Shown in pieces: positions 15,585 through 23,302 of a DNA stretch of 34,145 bases. This DNA comes from JBGPBY01 sp041481485. Its GTDB lineage: Bacteria; Acidobacteriota; Terriglobia; 20CM-2-55-15. The stretch is from NCBI GenBank assembly GCA_041481485.1, contig JBGPBY010000008.1, positions 1-34,145 on the forward strand, written 5' to 3'. The position numbers were made by a program, and so were the translations under genes. Below the pieces are notes generated by a model. That model made no database searches, had not been told where the DNA came from, and saw only the letters and a list, made by a program, of their open reading frames with translations. The first letter of the stretch is position 1; each line of letters begins with the position of its first letter.

Positions 15585-16005
15585 GAAGTTGGTCCAGTTC
15601 CTCTCGTATTTCGTCTTCCGGAAAACCAAGGCGGGCCAGAGCTCTGTAGAGTCTGGCTGCTTCTCGTCGATGAAGCGGTGGCTGCAGTTTCCAGTCGATC
15701 ATTGTAGCCCGGAGAACGTCCTGGAGCGAAGGCCACGCGGTTGCGGAAACGGTCTGATCGGCCGTTTCCCGGGAGACTCCAAGGTTGAGAAGCTCCGTAA
15801 GAACCAAAGAAGGATGGCAGTTACGGCGCTTCGCCGCGAAATTTCGCGCGAATCTGGCATCGTCGAGAAATCGTTTGTTCAGCAGTGTCTGAATAATTTC
15901 CTGGGGCACATCATCGAACTTAAGTAGAAGTTTTTCTTTCAGTTGTGCTACGGAATAATCCCGCCGTTTCAGGAGTTTCAGTGACTCGTTGTAAATTTCA
16001 TCCAC
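15571..16005 (-). CDS. recX: Regulatory protein RecX
   Basis: A 144-residue protein starting at GTG (16005). RecX binds RecA filaments and modulates recombination and SOS induction. The three-helix repeats of the family are seen: SLKLLKRRDYSVAQLKEKL, then IQTLLNKRFLDDARFARNFA (with the conserved LDD.RFA), and a final repeat ARLYRALARLGFPEDEIRE. It is shorter than many homologues but complete. The stop lies 14 nt inside alaS. recX next to alaS is a common arrangement, usually with recA upstream; recA is not here, because the divergent lptE follows after 23 nt. Confidence 0.9.
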   Translation of the reverse strand: MDEIYNESLKLLKRRDYSVAQLKEKLLLKFDDVPQEIIQTLLNKRFLDDARFARNFAAKRRNCHPSLVLTELLNLGVSRETADQTVSATAWPSLQDVLRATMIDWKLQPPLHRREAARLYRALARLGFPEDEIREELDQLHEQQ

Positions 16006-16028
16006 GCTTCGGCTATCCTAACAGGACG

Positions 16029-16538
16029 ATGCGGTTCGTGAAACTGACCTTGCCCCTTCTGTTTATTATCCTTGGAGGGTGCGGCTACCGGCTCGCCACA
16101 AAGCCGTCGAATGCGGGGGCGGGCAAGACAATTGCAGTTCCCACATTTGCAAATCTGACAAAGTCTTACCGAATTGAACAGCGCTTCAGTGACGTTGTAC
16201 GCAGCGAACTGGTGAAGTCCACGAAATACAAAGTGACATCCTCCGGTTCCGGCGATGTATTGATTGCCGGAGAAGTGATCGGCTACGGCGCATTTCCGAA
16301 CATCATTCTTGCCGGGCGCGCATCGACCTACACCATATCCGTGGATGTGCGAATTGTGATCACGGAGGTTCAGACCGGAAAGGTGCTCTATCGCAACGAC
16401 GACTGGACGTTCCACGAGAATTTCGAACTTGCCCCAAACTCTGCCGATTTTGTACCGGAGGAGCCTGGCGCCGTGGACCGGGTCGCGCGAAGTTTTGCAT
16501 CGGCGCTCGTTGCGGCCCTAATGAACGCGAAGCCATGA
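16029..16538 (+). CDS. lptE: LPS-assembly lipoprotein LptE
   Basis: A 169-residue outer-membrane lipoprotein. The start at 16029 has AGGA upstream and gives a short lipoprotein signal peptide with lipobox ILGG-Cys18; the longer frame from 15945 does not. The mature start CGYRLA, the strand IAVPTFANLT and the segment YRIEQRFSDVVRSELV are typical of LptE, which plugs the LptD barrel that inserts lipopolysaccharide in the outer membrane. This marks the organism as a diderm. Its stop overlaps the holA start (ATGA, 16535-16538), so the two are translated together, and it diverges from recX. Confidence 0.88.
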   Translation: MRFVKLTLPLLFIILGGCGYRLATKPSNAGAGKTIAVPTFANLTKSYRIEQRFSDVVRSELVKSTKYKVTSSGSGDVLIAGEVIGYGAFPNIILAGRASTYTISVDVRIVITEVQTGKVLYRNDDWTFHENFELAPNSADFVPEEPGAVDRVARSFASALVAALMNAKP

Positions 16539-17488
16539 GATTTGCCGAATTCCGTCAGCATCGCTTGAAACCTTCCGACAACGTTTTTGCATTCGTCTGT
16601 GAAGACGATTTTCTGATTGATGAATCGCGCCCGGTTTGGCAGGACAAGTTTGCCGGAAGCTGGTTGACAGAAAAAATGCATGTCAGGGAATTTGATGAAA
16701 TCCAATTTTCACAACTGATGGATGATGCCCTGACGCCCTCACTGTTTTCGCAGAGCCGAGTCATTGTTGTTGGCAATGCGGAAAAGCTGCGGAAGGACCG
16801 GATTCAGGAGCTCGAAACGCTGCAGGGGGTTGAGCAATCTTCGTTGAAGATTGTGCTCGTTTTGTCTGGATTCAAGGCTGCGGAGGGATTATTCAAATCG
16901 TTTCCGATCATCGCCATTGATCCGATGAAGCCCGCCGACTGCGCCAAATGGATGATGGACCGGCATGGGCTTTCTCCGGAAGTGGCTCGATACCTTGTGG
17001 AGAATGCCGGATCGGATCTTTACACGTTGAACAACGAGATCGAGAAGCTGCAAACCTTTGTCGGGCCCGGCAACCCAATCACGCCTAAGGCTGTGGACGA
17101 ATTGATTTTACGCTCTGAACAATTTGGACCGTTTGAGATCGACGATGCCATCATTGCGCGCGACTACAAAAAAGCAGTAACGGTTGTGGGGGCGATGCTT
17201 GACGATGGGGCGGACCCTCTGATTGTTTTGTCCCGGATTGTTCGAGTCTGGCGTCAATTGTTTATCGGCAAGGGCATTGCGGCCAGACAGGGGCCGCGGG
17301 AAGTCGCAGCCATTGCCGGAGTGCCGTCCTTTAAGGCAGGGGATTTTGCGGCTGGCTGCAGGAAATATGAATGGAAACAGATTGCGGCCGGGTTCCAGCA
17401 GCTTCTGAACATGGACCGCATGCTGAAATCTTCCAGTCCCGACGTTGAAGCATCCTTCGATGTGATGCTATGGAAGTTAACGCGCTAG
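16535..17488 (+). CDS. holA: DNA polymerase III subunit delta
   Basis: A 317-residue protein, typical for HolA, which opens the beta clamp as part of the clamp loader. Features: an N-terminal domain with FAFVCEDDFLIDESRPVW, corresponding to the usual 'G.d.fl..e....' opening; a middle with KIVLVLSGFK; the AKWMMDRHG segment and the family-typical helical block ARYLVENAGSDLYTLNNEIE followed by EKLQTFVG; and a C-terminal collar-type helical domain (DPLIVLSRIVRVWRQLFIGK). It is coupled to lptE by a 4-nt overlap and converges on rpsT with both stop codons inside one CTAG palindrome. The lptE-holA-rpsT neighbourhood is common in diderm bacteria. Confidence 0.93.
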   Translation: MRFAEFRQHRLKPSDNVFAFVCEDDFLIDESRPVWQDKFAGSWLTEKMHVREFDEIQFSQLMDDALTPSLFSQSRVIVVGNAEKLRKDRIQELETLQGVEQSSLKIVLVLSGFKAAEGLFKSFPIIAIDPMKPADCAKWMMDRHGLSPEVARYLVENAGSDLYTLNNEIEKLQTFVGPGNPITPKAVDELILRSEQFGPFEIDDAIIARDYKKAVTVVGAMLDDGADPLIVLSRIVRVWRQLFIGKGIAARQGPREVAAIAGVPSFKAGDFAAGCRKYEWKQIAAGFQQLLNMDRMLKSSSPDVEASFDVMLWKLTR

Positions 17489-17757
17489 CTTGACGCCTGA
17501 ATCAGGTTTACAGATTTTGCCAGTCTGGATTTGTATCGCCGGGCGGTATTTTGTTTGATGACGCCCTTCTGTACGGACTTATCAATCAGGCTGAATGTTG
17601 CCGGGACAATTGCCTTGGCGTCTGCAGATTTGCCGGATTCGATTGCGGCCCGGAGCTTCTTCATCTGAGTTTTCAGTTTGTGGCGATTGCCCTGATTGAG
17701 CGCCTTCAGTTTCAGGCTCTGGCGATGCCGTTTAAGTGCTGACGTATGATTTGCCAT
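17485..17757 (-). CDS. rpsT: 30S ribosomal protein S20
   Basis: A 90-residue basic, all-helical protein that binds 16S rRNA early in 30S assembly. The start MANHTSALKRHRQS at 17757 is the family-typical one, with AAGGAG 6 nt upstream. Family features include KTQMKKLRAAIESG and the C-terminal KGVIKQNTARRYKSRLAKS. It is transcribed leftwards from a TGCTATGAT extended -10 (17791-17799) with a leader of about 28 nt. Its stop shares a CTAG with that of holA. Confidence 0.95.
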   Translation of the reverse strand: MANHTSALKRHRQSLKLKALNQGNRHKLKTQMKKLRAAIESGKSADAKAIVPATFSLIDKSVQKGVIKQNTARRYKSRLAKSVNLIQASS

Positions 17758-17790
17758 CAAATCTCCTTATCCTGCTTCACGAAAACGTCC

Positions 17791-17799
17791 ATCATAGCA
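17791..17799 (-). promoter_or_regulatory. Extended -10 promoter for rpsT
   Basis: On the minus strand TGCTATGAT is a TGn extended -10 with a TATGAT hexamer. It is the left half of the near-palindrome at 17791-17808, and its predicted start near 17785 gives a 28-nt leader for rpsT. Confidence 0.6.
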
Positions 17800-17808
17800 T
17801 GCTATAAT
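17800..17808 (+). promoter_or_regulatory. Extended -10 promoter for phoH
   Basis: TGCTATAAT, a TGn extended -10 with a perfect TATAAT, is the right half of the same near-palindrome. The predicted start near 17815 leaves a leader of only about 16 nt, and no clear Shine-Dalgarno precedes phoH at 17831. Confidence 0.65.
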
Positions 17809-17830
17809 CCCGCCAGGTCTTGATAACTTA

Positions 17831-18844
17831 ATGACAAAGAGCATCAGGATCGGCGGCGGAATCGCCGAATTCTTTGGCACCCACGACGGCAACCTCAAAT
17901 ATCTGGAGTCACTTCTACGCGTTCAGGTTCACCTTCAGGACGATACGTTGACCATTGAAGGTTCGGATGAAAATGTCGAGATGGTTGAAAAACTGATCGA
18001 AGACTACATGCAGATTCGATCGGAGGGGCTCAAACCGTCGAATTCGGATCTCAAGTCCGCCATTCGCATCATTTCGGAAGATCCGACCCAGAGTCTGCGG
18101 GGAGTGTTATCGACGTCCAAACCGGTGGTCGCCGGCAAACGCAGCCTCACTCCAAAGACTCTGAATCAAAAACTCTATCTGGAAGCGATTGAACGCAACG
18201 ATCTGGTGTTCGGAATCGGACCGGCCGGAACGGGGAAAACGTATCTTGCGGTGAGCATGGCAGTCCGCGCGCTGGCGGAGAAAAAGATCAACCGCATTGT
18301 CCTGACGCGTCCCGCGGTGGAAGCCGGCGAACGTCTCGGATTTCTGCCCGGCACGTTGCAGGAAAAAATAGATCCATATCTCAAACCGTTATATGACGCC
18401 TTGTATGACATGTTGGATGTCGAGCGCGTGGACCGGCACATCGAACGCGGAGTCATCGAAATTGCACCCATTGCCTTCATGCGCGGCCGGACGCTGAACG
18501 ACTGTTTTGTAATCCTGGACGAGGCTCAGAATACAACGGCCGAGCAGATGAAAATGCTCCTGACGCGCATCGGCTATAACACTAAAATGATCGTCACTGG
18601 CGATGTCACTCAAATCGATCTTCCGCCCGGAAAGCTTTCGGGTCTGGTTGAGGCGGAGAAAATCATCTGTGGAGTGGAGGGGATCGCATTCATTCATTTC
18701 AATGACAGGGACGTGGTACGTCATCCGCTGGTGCAGCGCATTGTCAGAGCTTATGAAGCATACTCGGTGGATGGCTCCATCAGGCAGCAACCCCTTCGCT
18801 TCGGCCCGGGCGAAGATGTTTCCGTTATTGCCGAGAGTAATTAG
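17831..18844 (+). CDS. PhoH family ATPase (PhoL-type)
   Basis: A 337-residue cytoplasmic ATPase. An N-terminal KH-like or small alpha/beta domain (residues 1-65) is followed by the PhoH NTPase domain with Walker A GPAGTGKT (130-137), LTRPAVEAGERLGFLPG, and Walker B VILDEAQ (227-233), then MTGDVTQIDLP-like (IVTGDVTQIDLPPG). Such proteins are linked to RNA metabolism and ribosome quality control, as is YbeY, its downstream neighbour 12 nt away. The phoH-ybeY-CNNM-era order is a classic conserved cluster. There is no strong ribosome-binding site, matching its short predicted leader. Confidence 0.92.
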   Translation: MTKSIRIGGGIAEFFGTHDGNLKYLESLLRVQVHLQDDTLTIEGSDENVEMVEKLIEDYMQIRSEGLKPSNSDLKSAIRIISEDPTQSLRGVLSTSKPVVAGKRSLTPKTLNQKLYLEAIERNDLVFGIGPAGTGKTYLAVSMAVRALAEKKINRIVLTRPAVEAGERLGFLPGTLQEKIDPYLKPLYDALYDMLDVERVDRHIERGVIEIAPIAFMRGRTLNDCFVILDEAQNTTAEQMKMLLTRIGYNTKMIVTGDVTQIDLPPGKLSGLVEAEKIICGVEGIAFIHFNDRDVVRHPLVQRIVRAYEAYSVDGSIRQQPLRFGPGEDVSVIAESN

Positions 18845-18855
18845 GAGATCCCGTT

Positions 18856-19281
18856 TTGCACCATAGTGCTGAGCGCTGTTATCTTGTCCTGAATAAACAG
18901 CGCAAGCACGCTATAGACACGCGGCGTATCCAGCGTTTCCTGGAGGAGGTCACTGCATTTCAGGGAATCGAAGCCAGGGAGCTTTCCGTTGTATTCATCA
19001 GTGATCCAATGATGCGAGAGTACAATCGAAAGTATCGAGGATTTGACAAACCGACCGATGTTCTGTCATTCCGTGGTGGTGAAGATTATCTGGGAGACAT
19101 TCTGATCTCGGCCGAAACGGCATACCAGCAGGCCCGGCGGTCTTCTGCACTGACATTCGACTCCAATATTCGGCGTCTGGTCCTTCACGGATTTCTCCAC
19201 CTTGCGGGCTACGACCATGAAACGGACAAGGGAGAGATGCGCGCGATCGAGCGTCGAATGCGGCGGAAGTTTCAATGCTGA
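18856..19281 (+). CDS. ybeY: Endoribonuclease YbeY
   Basis: A 141-residue metalloprotein of rRNA maturation and 70S quality control. The start is a TTG at 18856, with AGGAG at 18843-18847, placing translation 12 nt after phoH. The family zinc motif is intact: HGFLHLAGYDHETD with His111, His115 and His121, preceded by the typical REYNRKYRGFDKPTDVLSF. The stop overlaps the next start (ATGCTGA, 19275-19281). The N-terminus is slightly extended compared with the core domain. Confidence 0.94.
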   Translation: MHHSAERCYLVLNKQRKHAIDTRRIQRFLEEVTAFQGIEARELSVVFISDPMMREYNRKYRGFDKPTDVLSFRGGEDYLGDILISAETAYQQARRSSALTFDSNIRRLVLHGFLHLAGYDHETDKGEMRAIERRMRRKFQC

Positions 19282-20573
19282 CAGGCAGCGAGTTTCTGTT
19301 TTCATTTCTGCTGCTTTCAGCGCTTCTGTTGATGTCGATCATCGAAGTTGCCTTCTACAACGCCAGCAAGATTTCTGTGCGCCGGTTGCTGGACAACCCG
19401 CAGCTGAAATTCGCGTCGCAACTGGAAATGCTCATCGAGACCCGTGGCGAAGTTCTGATGTCGATTCAGTTCGTGAATCAGCTTTTGCTATCGGTCTGCG
19501 CCATATTCTGCTTCACGATATTTGACCGCCGCGGATTTCGCTATCTTGAGGCAATTCCAATTGCAGCAGTGCTGGTGCTTCTTCTGATTCTCCTGTTTCG
19601 CCAGTTGATTCCGAGACTGATTGCGGCGCGAAATCCGGAGATGGTGTTGCTGCGGTTGTTTCCATTCCTGAAATTTTCCAACGTTGTGATGAAGCCGTTT
19701 TCCCGGCTTCTCTCCTCGATTCTGAATTACTTCCATCGCTGGGAAGAAACTCTGGAACCGGACAAAGTAGAAGAAGCATCAGAGGAAGAAATCCAGGCAT
19801 TTATCGACGCCGGTCAGGAAGAAGGCATTCTCGAACACGACGAGGGAGAAATGATTCAGTCGATTGTGCAATTTGGGGACAAAGTTGTACGCGAAGTGAT
19901 GACTCCGCGAACCCACATTGTCGCCGTCGACATCAACGCGCCCCTGGAAAAACTGGTTCAAATGATCATTTCGCGGCGTCACGCTCGAATTCCCGTGTAC
20001 CGGGATGATCTCGACAACATCGAAGGTGTCATCCATGAGCGCGATATTCTGAGATTGTGGCAGCGTGGCGACAAGCTGGAGACCCTCCGGCCGCTGGTCA
20101 ATCCCGTTCACTTCGTACCCGACACAAAGTCCGTAGCGGATTTGCTGCATGAGATGAAGGACAAAGGCGACCAGATCGTTCTTGTTGTCGATGAATACGG
20201 AGGGATCTCCGGCCTTATCACCATGGAAGACCTTGTCGAGGAAATTCTCGGAGATATTCATGATCGGGATTCCGACGGTGAAAAGATCACCGAAGAGGGT
20301 CCGGGAGTTTTTATCGTTCCAGGCAGTATGGAGCTCGGTGCCCTTGATGAAGTTCTCGGAATGCCGTTTGTCGAAAACACCGAATGCACCACGGTAGCTG
20401 GCGCTGTTGTAGAACTGTTTGGCAGGCTTCCAACCAGTGGCGAAAAGCTGGAGCACCACGGCATCTCTGTAGAGGTTCTGGATGCGGATCGCCGGCGAGT
20501 TCATCGGCTGCGGATGCGAAATCTTTCTCCACAGATCACTGACGCCACTCAACTGAAACAGAAAAATGCCTGA
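19275..20573 (+). CDS. CNNM/CorC-type hemolysin family transporter
   Basis: A 432-residue membrane protein with a DUF21/CNNM domain (residues 1-165, hydrophobic segments such as FLLLSALLLMSIIEVAFYNA and AIPIAAVLVLLLILLF), a pair of CBS domains (about 200-335, REVMTPRTHIVAVDIN and VVDEYGGISGLITMEDLVE) and a CorC_HlyC domain (about 345-425, ending GISVEVLDADRRRVHRLRMR). Proteins of this build are linked to Mg2+ or Co2+ efflux and to a hemolysin-C label of old origin. It overlaps ybeY by 7 nt and era by 8 nt. In the membrane part the usual NP motif is not visible (the region reads NPQL then FRQLIPRLIA), so transport activity is inferred from the family only. Confidence 0.9.
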   Translation: MLTGSEFLFSFLLLSALLLMSIIEVAFYNASKISVRRLLDNPQLKFASQLEMLIETRGEVLMSIQFVNQLLLSVCAIFCFTIFDRRGFRYLEAIPIAAVLVLLLILLFRQLIPRLIAARNPEMVLLRLFPFLKFSNVVMKPFSRLLSSILNYFHRWEETLEPDKVEEASEEEIQAFIDAGQEEGILEHDEGEMIQSIVQFGDKVVREVMTPRTHIVAVDINAPLEKLVQMIISRRHARIPVYRDDLDNIEGVIHERDILRLWQRGDKLETLRPLVNPVHFVPDTKSVADLLHEMKDKGDQIVLVVDEYGGISGLITMEDLVEEILGDIHDRDSDGEKITEEGPGVFIVPGSMELGALDEVLGMPFVENTECTTVAGAVVELFGRLPTSGEKLEHHGISVEVLDADRRRVHRLRMRNLSPQITDATQLKQKNA

Positions 20574-21456
20574 ATCTGTTCGTTCAGGTTTCGTGACCAT
20601 CGTCGGCCGGCCCAATTCCGGAAAGTCCACACTGGTGAATCACCTCGTCGGCCAAAAAGTGTCTATAGTGACGGACAAGCCGCAAACCACCCGTAACGTG
20701 ATTCGAGGTATCGTCACGCGCCCCGAAGGTCAGATTGTGTTCCTGGATACGCCGGGCATTCACAAGCCGATCCACCGGATGAACGACCGGATGATGAAAA
20801 TGGTGAGGAACTCACTGAGTCATGTCGATGTGCTGACTCTGCTTGTGGATTGTACTGCTCCATTCGGCGGTGGAGATGAATACACTGTGGAACTTTTGAA
20901 GTCCGCATCGCTGCCAAAGATCCTGCTCCTCAACAAGATCGACAAGATACAAAAACAGGACTTGCTGCCTCAGATCGATCGCTACAGCAAACTCATGAAC
21001 TTCGAACAGGTGATTCCAGTGTCTGCGCGTACCGGTGAAAACCTCGAGAGTTACATTGCCGCGTTATTCAGGATTCTGCCGGAGGGCCCGGCGCACTACC
21101 CGGAAGATCAAATCAGTGATCAGATGGAGCGGAACATTGCTGCGGAGATCATCCGCGAAAAGTTGATTGTACTGACCCGGGATGAGCTGCCGTATTCAGC
21201 GGCGGTAGCTATCGAGAAGTTCGAAGAAGGGGAAAAGCTGCATCGAATTTTTGCCACCGTATTCGTCGAACGCGACTCTCAAAAAGCGATCGTGATTGGA
21301 AAAGGTGGTTCCATGCTGAAGCAAATCGGCACCGCCGCCAGGCAGGAACTGGAATCTTTTTTTGGCCTGAAGATTTACCTGGAGCTTCATGTGAAGGTCA
21401 GCAAAGGATGGCGCGACGATGAATCCCGGCTGACGGATTTGGGATTTCAGCCGTAA
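20566..21456 (+). CDS. era: GTPase Era
   Basis: A 296-residue GTPase that binds the 3' end of 16S rRNA and acts in 30S assembly. G1 GRPNSGKST (14-22), switch region DKPQTTRN, G3 DTPG (61-64) in DTPGIHKP, G4 NKID (123-126) and G5 SAR are all present. The C-terminal KH domain has GKGG near residue 246. The start at 20566 overlaps the CNNM gene by 8 nt (ATGCCTGA). It closes the phoH-ybeY-CNNM-era operon. No clear terminator is seen in the 177 bp that follow. Confidence 0.97.
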   Translation: MPESVRSGFVTIVGRPNSGKSTLVNHLVGQKVSIVTDKPQTTRNVIRGIVTRPEGQIVFLDTPGIHKPIHRMNDRMMKMVRNSLSHVDVLTLLVDCTAPFGGGDEYTVELLKSASLPKILLLNKIDKIQKQDLLPQIDRYSKLMNFEQVIPVSARTGENLESYIAALFRILPEGPAHYPEDQISDQMERNIAAEIIREKLIVLTRDELPYSAAVAIEKFEEGEKLHRIFATVFVERDSQKAIVIGKGGSMLKQIGTAARQELESFFGLKIYLELHVKVSKGWRDDESRLTDLGFQP

Positions 21457-21540
21457 GGCGGACATTTGTCGGCAGGTAAACCGCGGATTGACGGCGCCTC
21501 AGGCGATCTCCGGGGGTGGCGGCCTTTGCCTAATTTCTTC

Positions 21541-21569
21541 TTGACCTGAGTCTACAGCCCCAATAGTGT
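21541..21569 (+). promoter_or_regulatory. Weak candidate promoter for the RiPP-type cluster
   Basis: TTGACC and TAGTGT are 17 nt apart, about 70 nt before the B2 gene. The -35 is 5 of 6 to consensus, but the -10 matches only at the key T, A and T. It is the best-looking site in the 183-bp gap, and I give it low confidence. Confidence 0.25.
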
Positions 21570-21639
21570 TTCGCCATCGAGGAACGACCGAATCCTGGGA
21601 TATTCAGCGCCGTGCCCGAAGGCGCAATGGACGTTGCAG

Positions 21640-22062
21640 ATGGTAGTCCGATACTGGCTCGCTTTGAAATGCGCTCTGTGGCTGTGCACGTTGCCGATAC
21701 TCTTGCGGTGCCACTCCCTGCCAGGACTTCTCAATCGGATGGCTGCGCGTGGTCCGTTGACTAACGTCACACGGTTTCCAGACGTCGACCGGGTGGTTGC
21801 GGTCATCGCCAGATTGTGTCAGCTTCGATTTTTCCGGCATCGATTTTTTCCGAGGGCGTGTTTACGGCAATCCCTTGTCCTATACCGCATGTTGAATCGA
21901 ATGGGGTATCCGGCGAGGATTCATTTCGGTGTGCAGAAGAACGGATCCGTTTTTGAAGGTCATAGTTGGGTGACATTGAATGGCAAGCCGCTTGGAGAAC
22001 GCGCTCCCCAGGCAAAGTTTGCAACAGTGTATTCGCACCCGCTTGCCGAAGCTGTTCGATAG
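21640..22062 (+). CDS. Lasso-type leader peptidase B2 (transglutaminase-like)
   Basis: A 140-residue protein from the ATG at 21640 (a TTG at 21634 is in frame; no strong ribosome-binding site). It matches the Transglutaminase_3 family called lasso peptide biosynthesis B2 protein: an N-terminal helical part, then FFPRACLRQSLVLYRML with the active-site Cys74, MGYPARIHFGVQK, and FEGHSWVTLNG with His108. Family enzymes remove the leader from a RiPP precursor held by a B1 (PqqD-like) protein. Here the B1 is encoded 2.2 kb downstream and a precursor follows after 36 nt. The usual third partner, an asparagine-synthetase-like cyclase, is missing. Confidence 0.85.
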   Translation: MVVRYWLALKCALWLCTLPILLRCHSLPGLLNRMAARGPLTNVTRFPDVDRVVAVIARLCQLRFFRHRFFPRACLRQSLVLYRMLNRMGYPARIHFGVQKNGSVFEGHSWVTLNGKPLGERAPQAKFATVYSHPLAEAVR

Positions 22063-22098
22063 AAGAATGTCGTTACATTAAGCAACAGGAGGTTCACA

Positions 22099-22266
22099 GT
22101 GAATAAAGAAGAAGCTTACGAAACCCAACAGACACGATCCCAGGATCCCACCGATTTGAAGAAATCCTGGAAAGAGCCCAAGCTCGCATTCATTGAGCCG
22201 AAGCTCACGCCTCACGGGGAACTTGAGCAGGTAACCGGCGCATTCTTTGGCACCTTCACTCCATAG
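22099..22266 (+). CDS. RiPP precursor peptide (lasso-type leader, short aromatic core)
   Basis: A 55-residue peptide starting at GTG (22099) with a perfect AGGAGG 6 nt upstream, the strongest ribosome-binding site in the cluster, and ending TAG. The first half is hydrophilic (MNKEEAYETQQTRSQDPTD). Residues 31-46 read FIEPKLTPHGELEQVT, which fits the (Y/F)xxPxLxxxG....T motif that PqqD-like B1 proteins bind in lasso leaders. A second WKEPKL lies just before, at 24-29. The end is GAFFGTFTP (47-55), rich in Phe, Thr and Gly, with no Cys, Asp or Glu. A lasso ring needs an acid at core position 7-9, so a lasso fold seems impossible. Likely modified by the radical SAM enzyme, kinase or nucleotidyltransferase next to it. 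The product is unknown. Confidence 0.8.
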   Translation: MNKEEAYETQQTRSQDPTDLKKSWKEPKLAFIEPKLTPHGELEQVTGAFFGTFTP

Positions 22267-22291
22267 TCTTTGAAGTTCAAGTTGGCCATGG

Positions 22292-23302
22292 ATGGGACTC
22301 TACGCGCTGCATGACTTATTGTTAGAGGTTCAGCCTGACGAGCTGGAATTCCGCGCACAACTGACGCCAGTTCTGTCAAAGTTGTCCCTGCTTCGACTGG
22401 ATCGGATGATGGAGAATCCGCTTCATCATCTGGCCATTCGCCTGTACGACAAACGCATGACGGTTCCGCTGTCTGCGATCCAACGGTTCCACGCGGATGG
22501 ATTCACACTCTTCGAGTGCGATGGCACCTTCTATCTGCAATACGCCGATTCGGTCTTTCAAATTCCGTCTGACTCCCAGGAAGCACATGCCTGGCTTGAT
22601 CCGGCATTTTTTGCTGCACCCCTCGAACGGCGCTCGGAGTTCTGGAGTTTTGGTTTACTGAAGATGATACGTCCGCTCGGTTACTTTACTCTGCATGGTG
22701 CGGGGCTAATCGCTCCGGATGGAGATGGCGTTCTGGTCATTGGCCCCTCGGGTAGCGGCAAGTCCACTCTGGCTCTTGGTTTGATCCGGCATGGCTGGCG
22801 ATATCTTTCCGATGACGGCCTCCTGCTTCATTCATTTAATGACCAGGTGCAGGCGCTGGCCTTGCGTAAGCATTTCTATGTCGATTCCAGCACAATCTCA
22901 AAAAACAACGATCTCCCGTTAGACGAAGAAATCGCAGACCGCACCGGTGGACACAAACGGCGCGTTTGTTTTGAAAAAACTCTGTTTGGCCGTCAGCACT
23001 CTTCTTGCTGTGTGCCCAGAACTCTGATTCGCACGCGTATTGTCCATGAAGCACACAGTTCGCTTGTTCCGCTTTCTCAGGCAGTGGTCGTCAAGGAACT
23101 TCTGGAAGGCAGCGGTCCTCAATTGTTCGATCGAACGACCATGCCGCAGCAGTTTCAGATTCTAAATGACCTGGCCGGTCAAAGCCGCTGCTTTGAGCTT
23201 CGTGCGGGAGGGGACATTTTGGATGATGCCTCGGTTATTACGCGTTTGCTGATTGAGGCGAATGCGAAGGAGGCCACATGGCCCGCGTTGTTGTCGAACT
23301 GA
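22292..23302 (+). CDS. HPr-kinase-like protein of RiPP cluster
   Basis: A 336-residue protein. An N-terminal alpha/beta part (to about 125) precedes a P-loop domain: LHGAGL, then GPSGSGKST (151-159), then YLSDDGLLL with Asp174 and Asp175, as in the HPr kinase/phosphorylase C-terminal fold. The rest contains no HPr-K signature loop that I can recognise. Homologues in paeninodin-type lasso clusters phosphorylate a side chain on the precursor. Here the core has Thr52 and Thr54 as acceptor candidates. The start at 22292 has a weak ribosome-binding site, so it should be made in lower amounts than the precursor. Its 3' end overlaps the radical SAM gene by 25 nt. Confidence 0.8.
   Translation: MGLYALHDLLLEVQPDELEFRAQLTPVLSKLSLLRLDRMMENPLHHLAIRLYDKRMTVPLSAIQRFHADGFTLFECDGTFYLQYADSVFQIPSDSQEAHAWLDPAFFAAPLERRSEFWSFGLLKMIRPLGYFTLHGAGLIAPDGDGVLVIGPSGSGKSTLALGLIRHGWRYLSDDGLLLHSFNDQVQALALRKHFYVDSSTISKNNDLPLDEEIADRTGGHKRRVCFEKTLFGRQHSSCCVPRTLIRTRIVHEAHSSLVPLSQAVVVKELLEGSGPQLFDRTTMPQQFQILNDLAGQSRCFELRAGGDILDDASVITRLLIEANAKEATWPALLSN

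Noticed and set aside
14277..15707. A 476-residue open frame on the plus strand inside alaS
   Set aside because: It is entirely antisense to the catalytic core of alaS, which has all family motifs. It has no ribosome-binding site or recognisable domain and is a shadow of the codon bias.
21552..21806. Minus-strand frame ending in a sequence that looked like a gene C-terminus (RIRSFLDGETLLGL)
   Set aside because: It overlaps the start of the B2 gene antisense, lacks a start signal and matches no family that I can name. Left out as a possible remnant without evidence.
22099..22266. Reading the precursor as a lasso peptide
   Set aside because: The core has no Asp or Glu at position 7-9 and the cluster has no asparagine-synthetase-like cyclase. 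Only the leader and the B1/B2 proteins are lasso-like.
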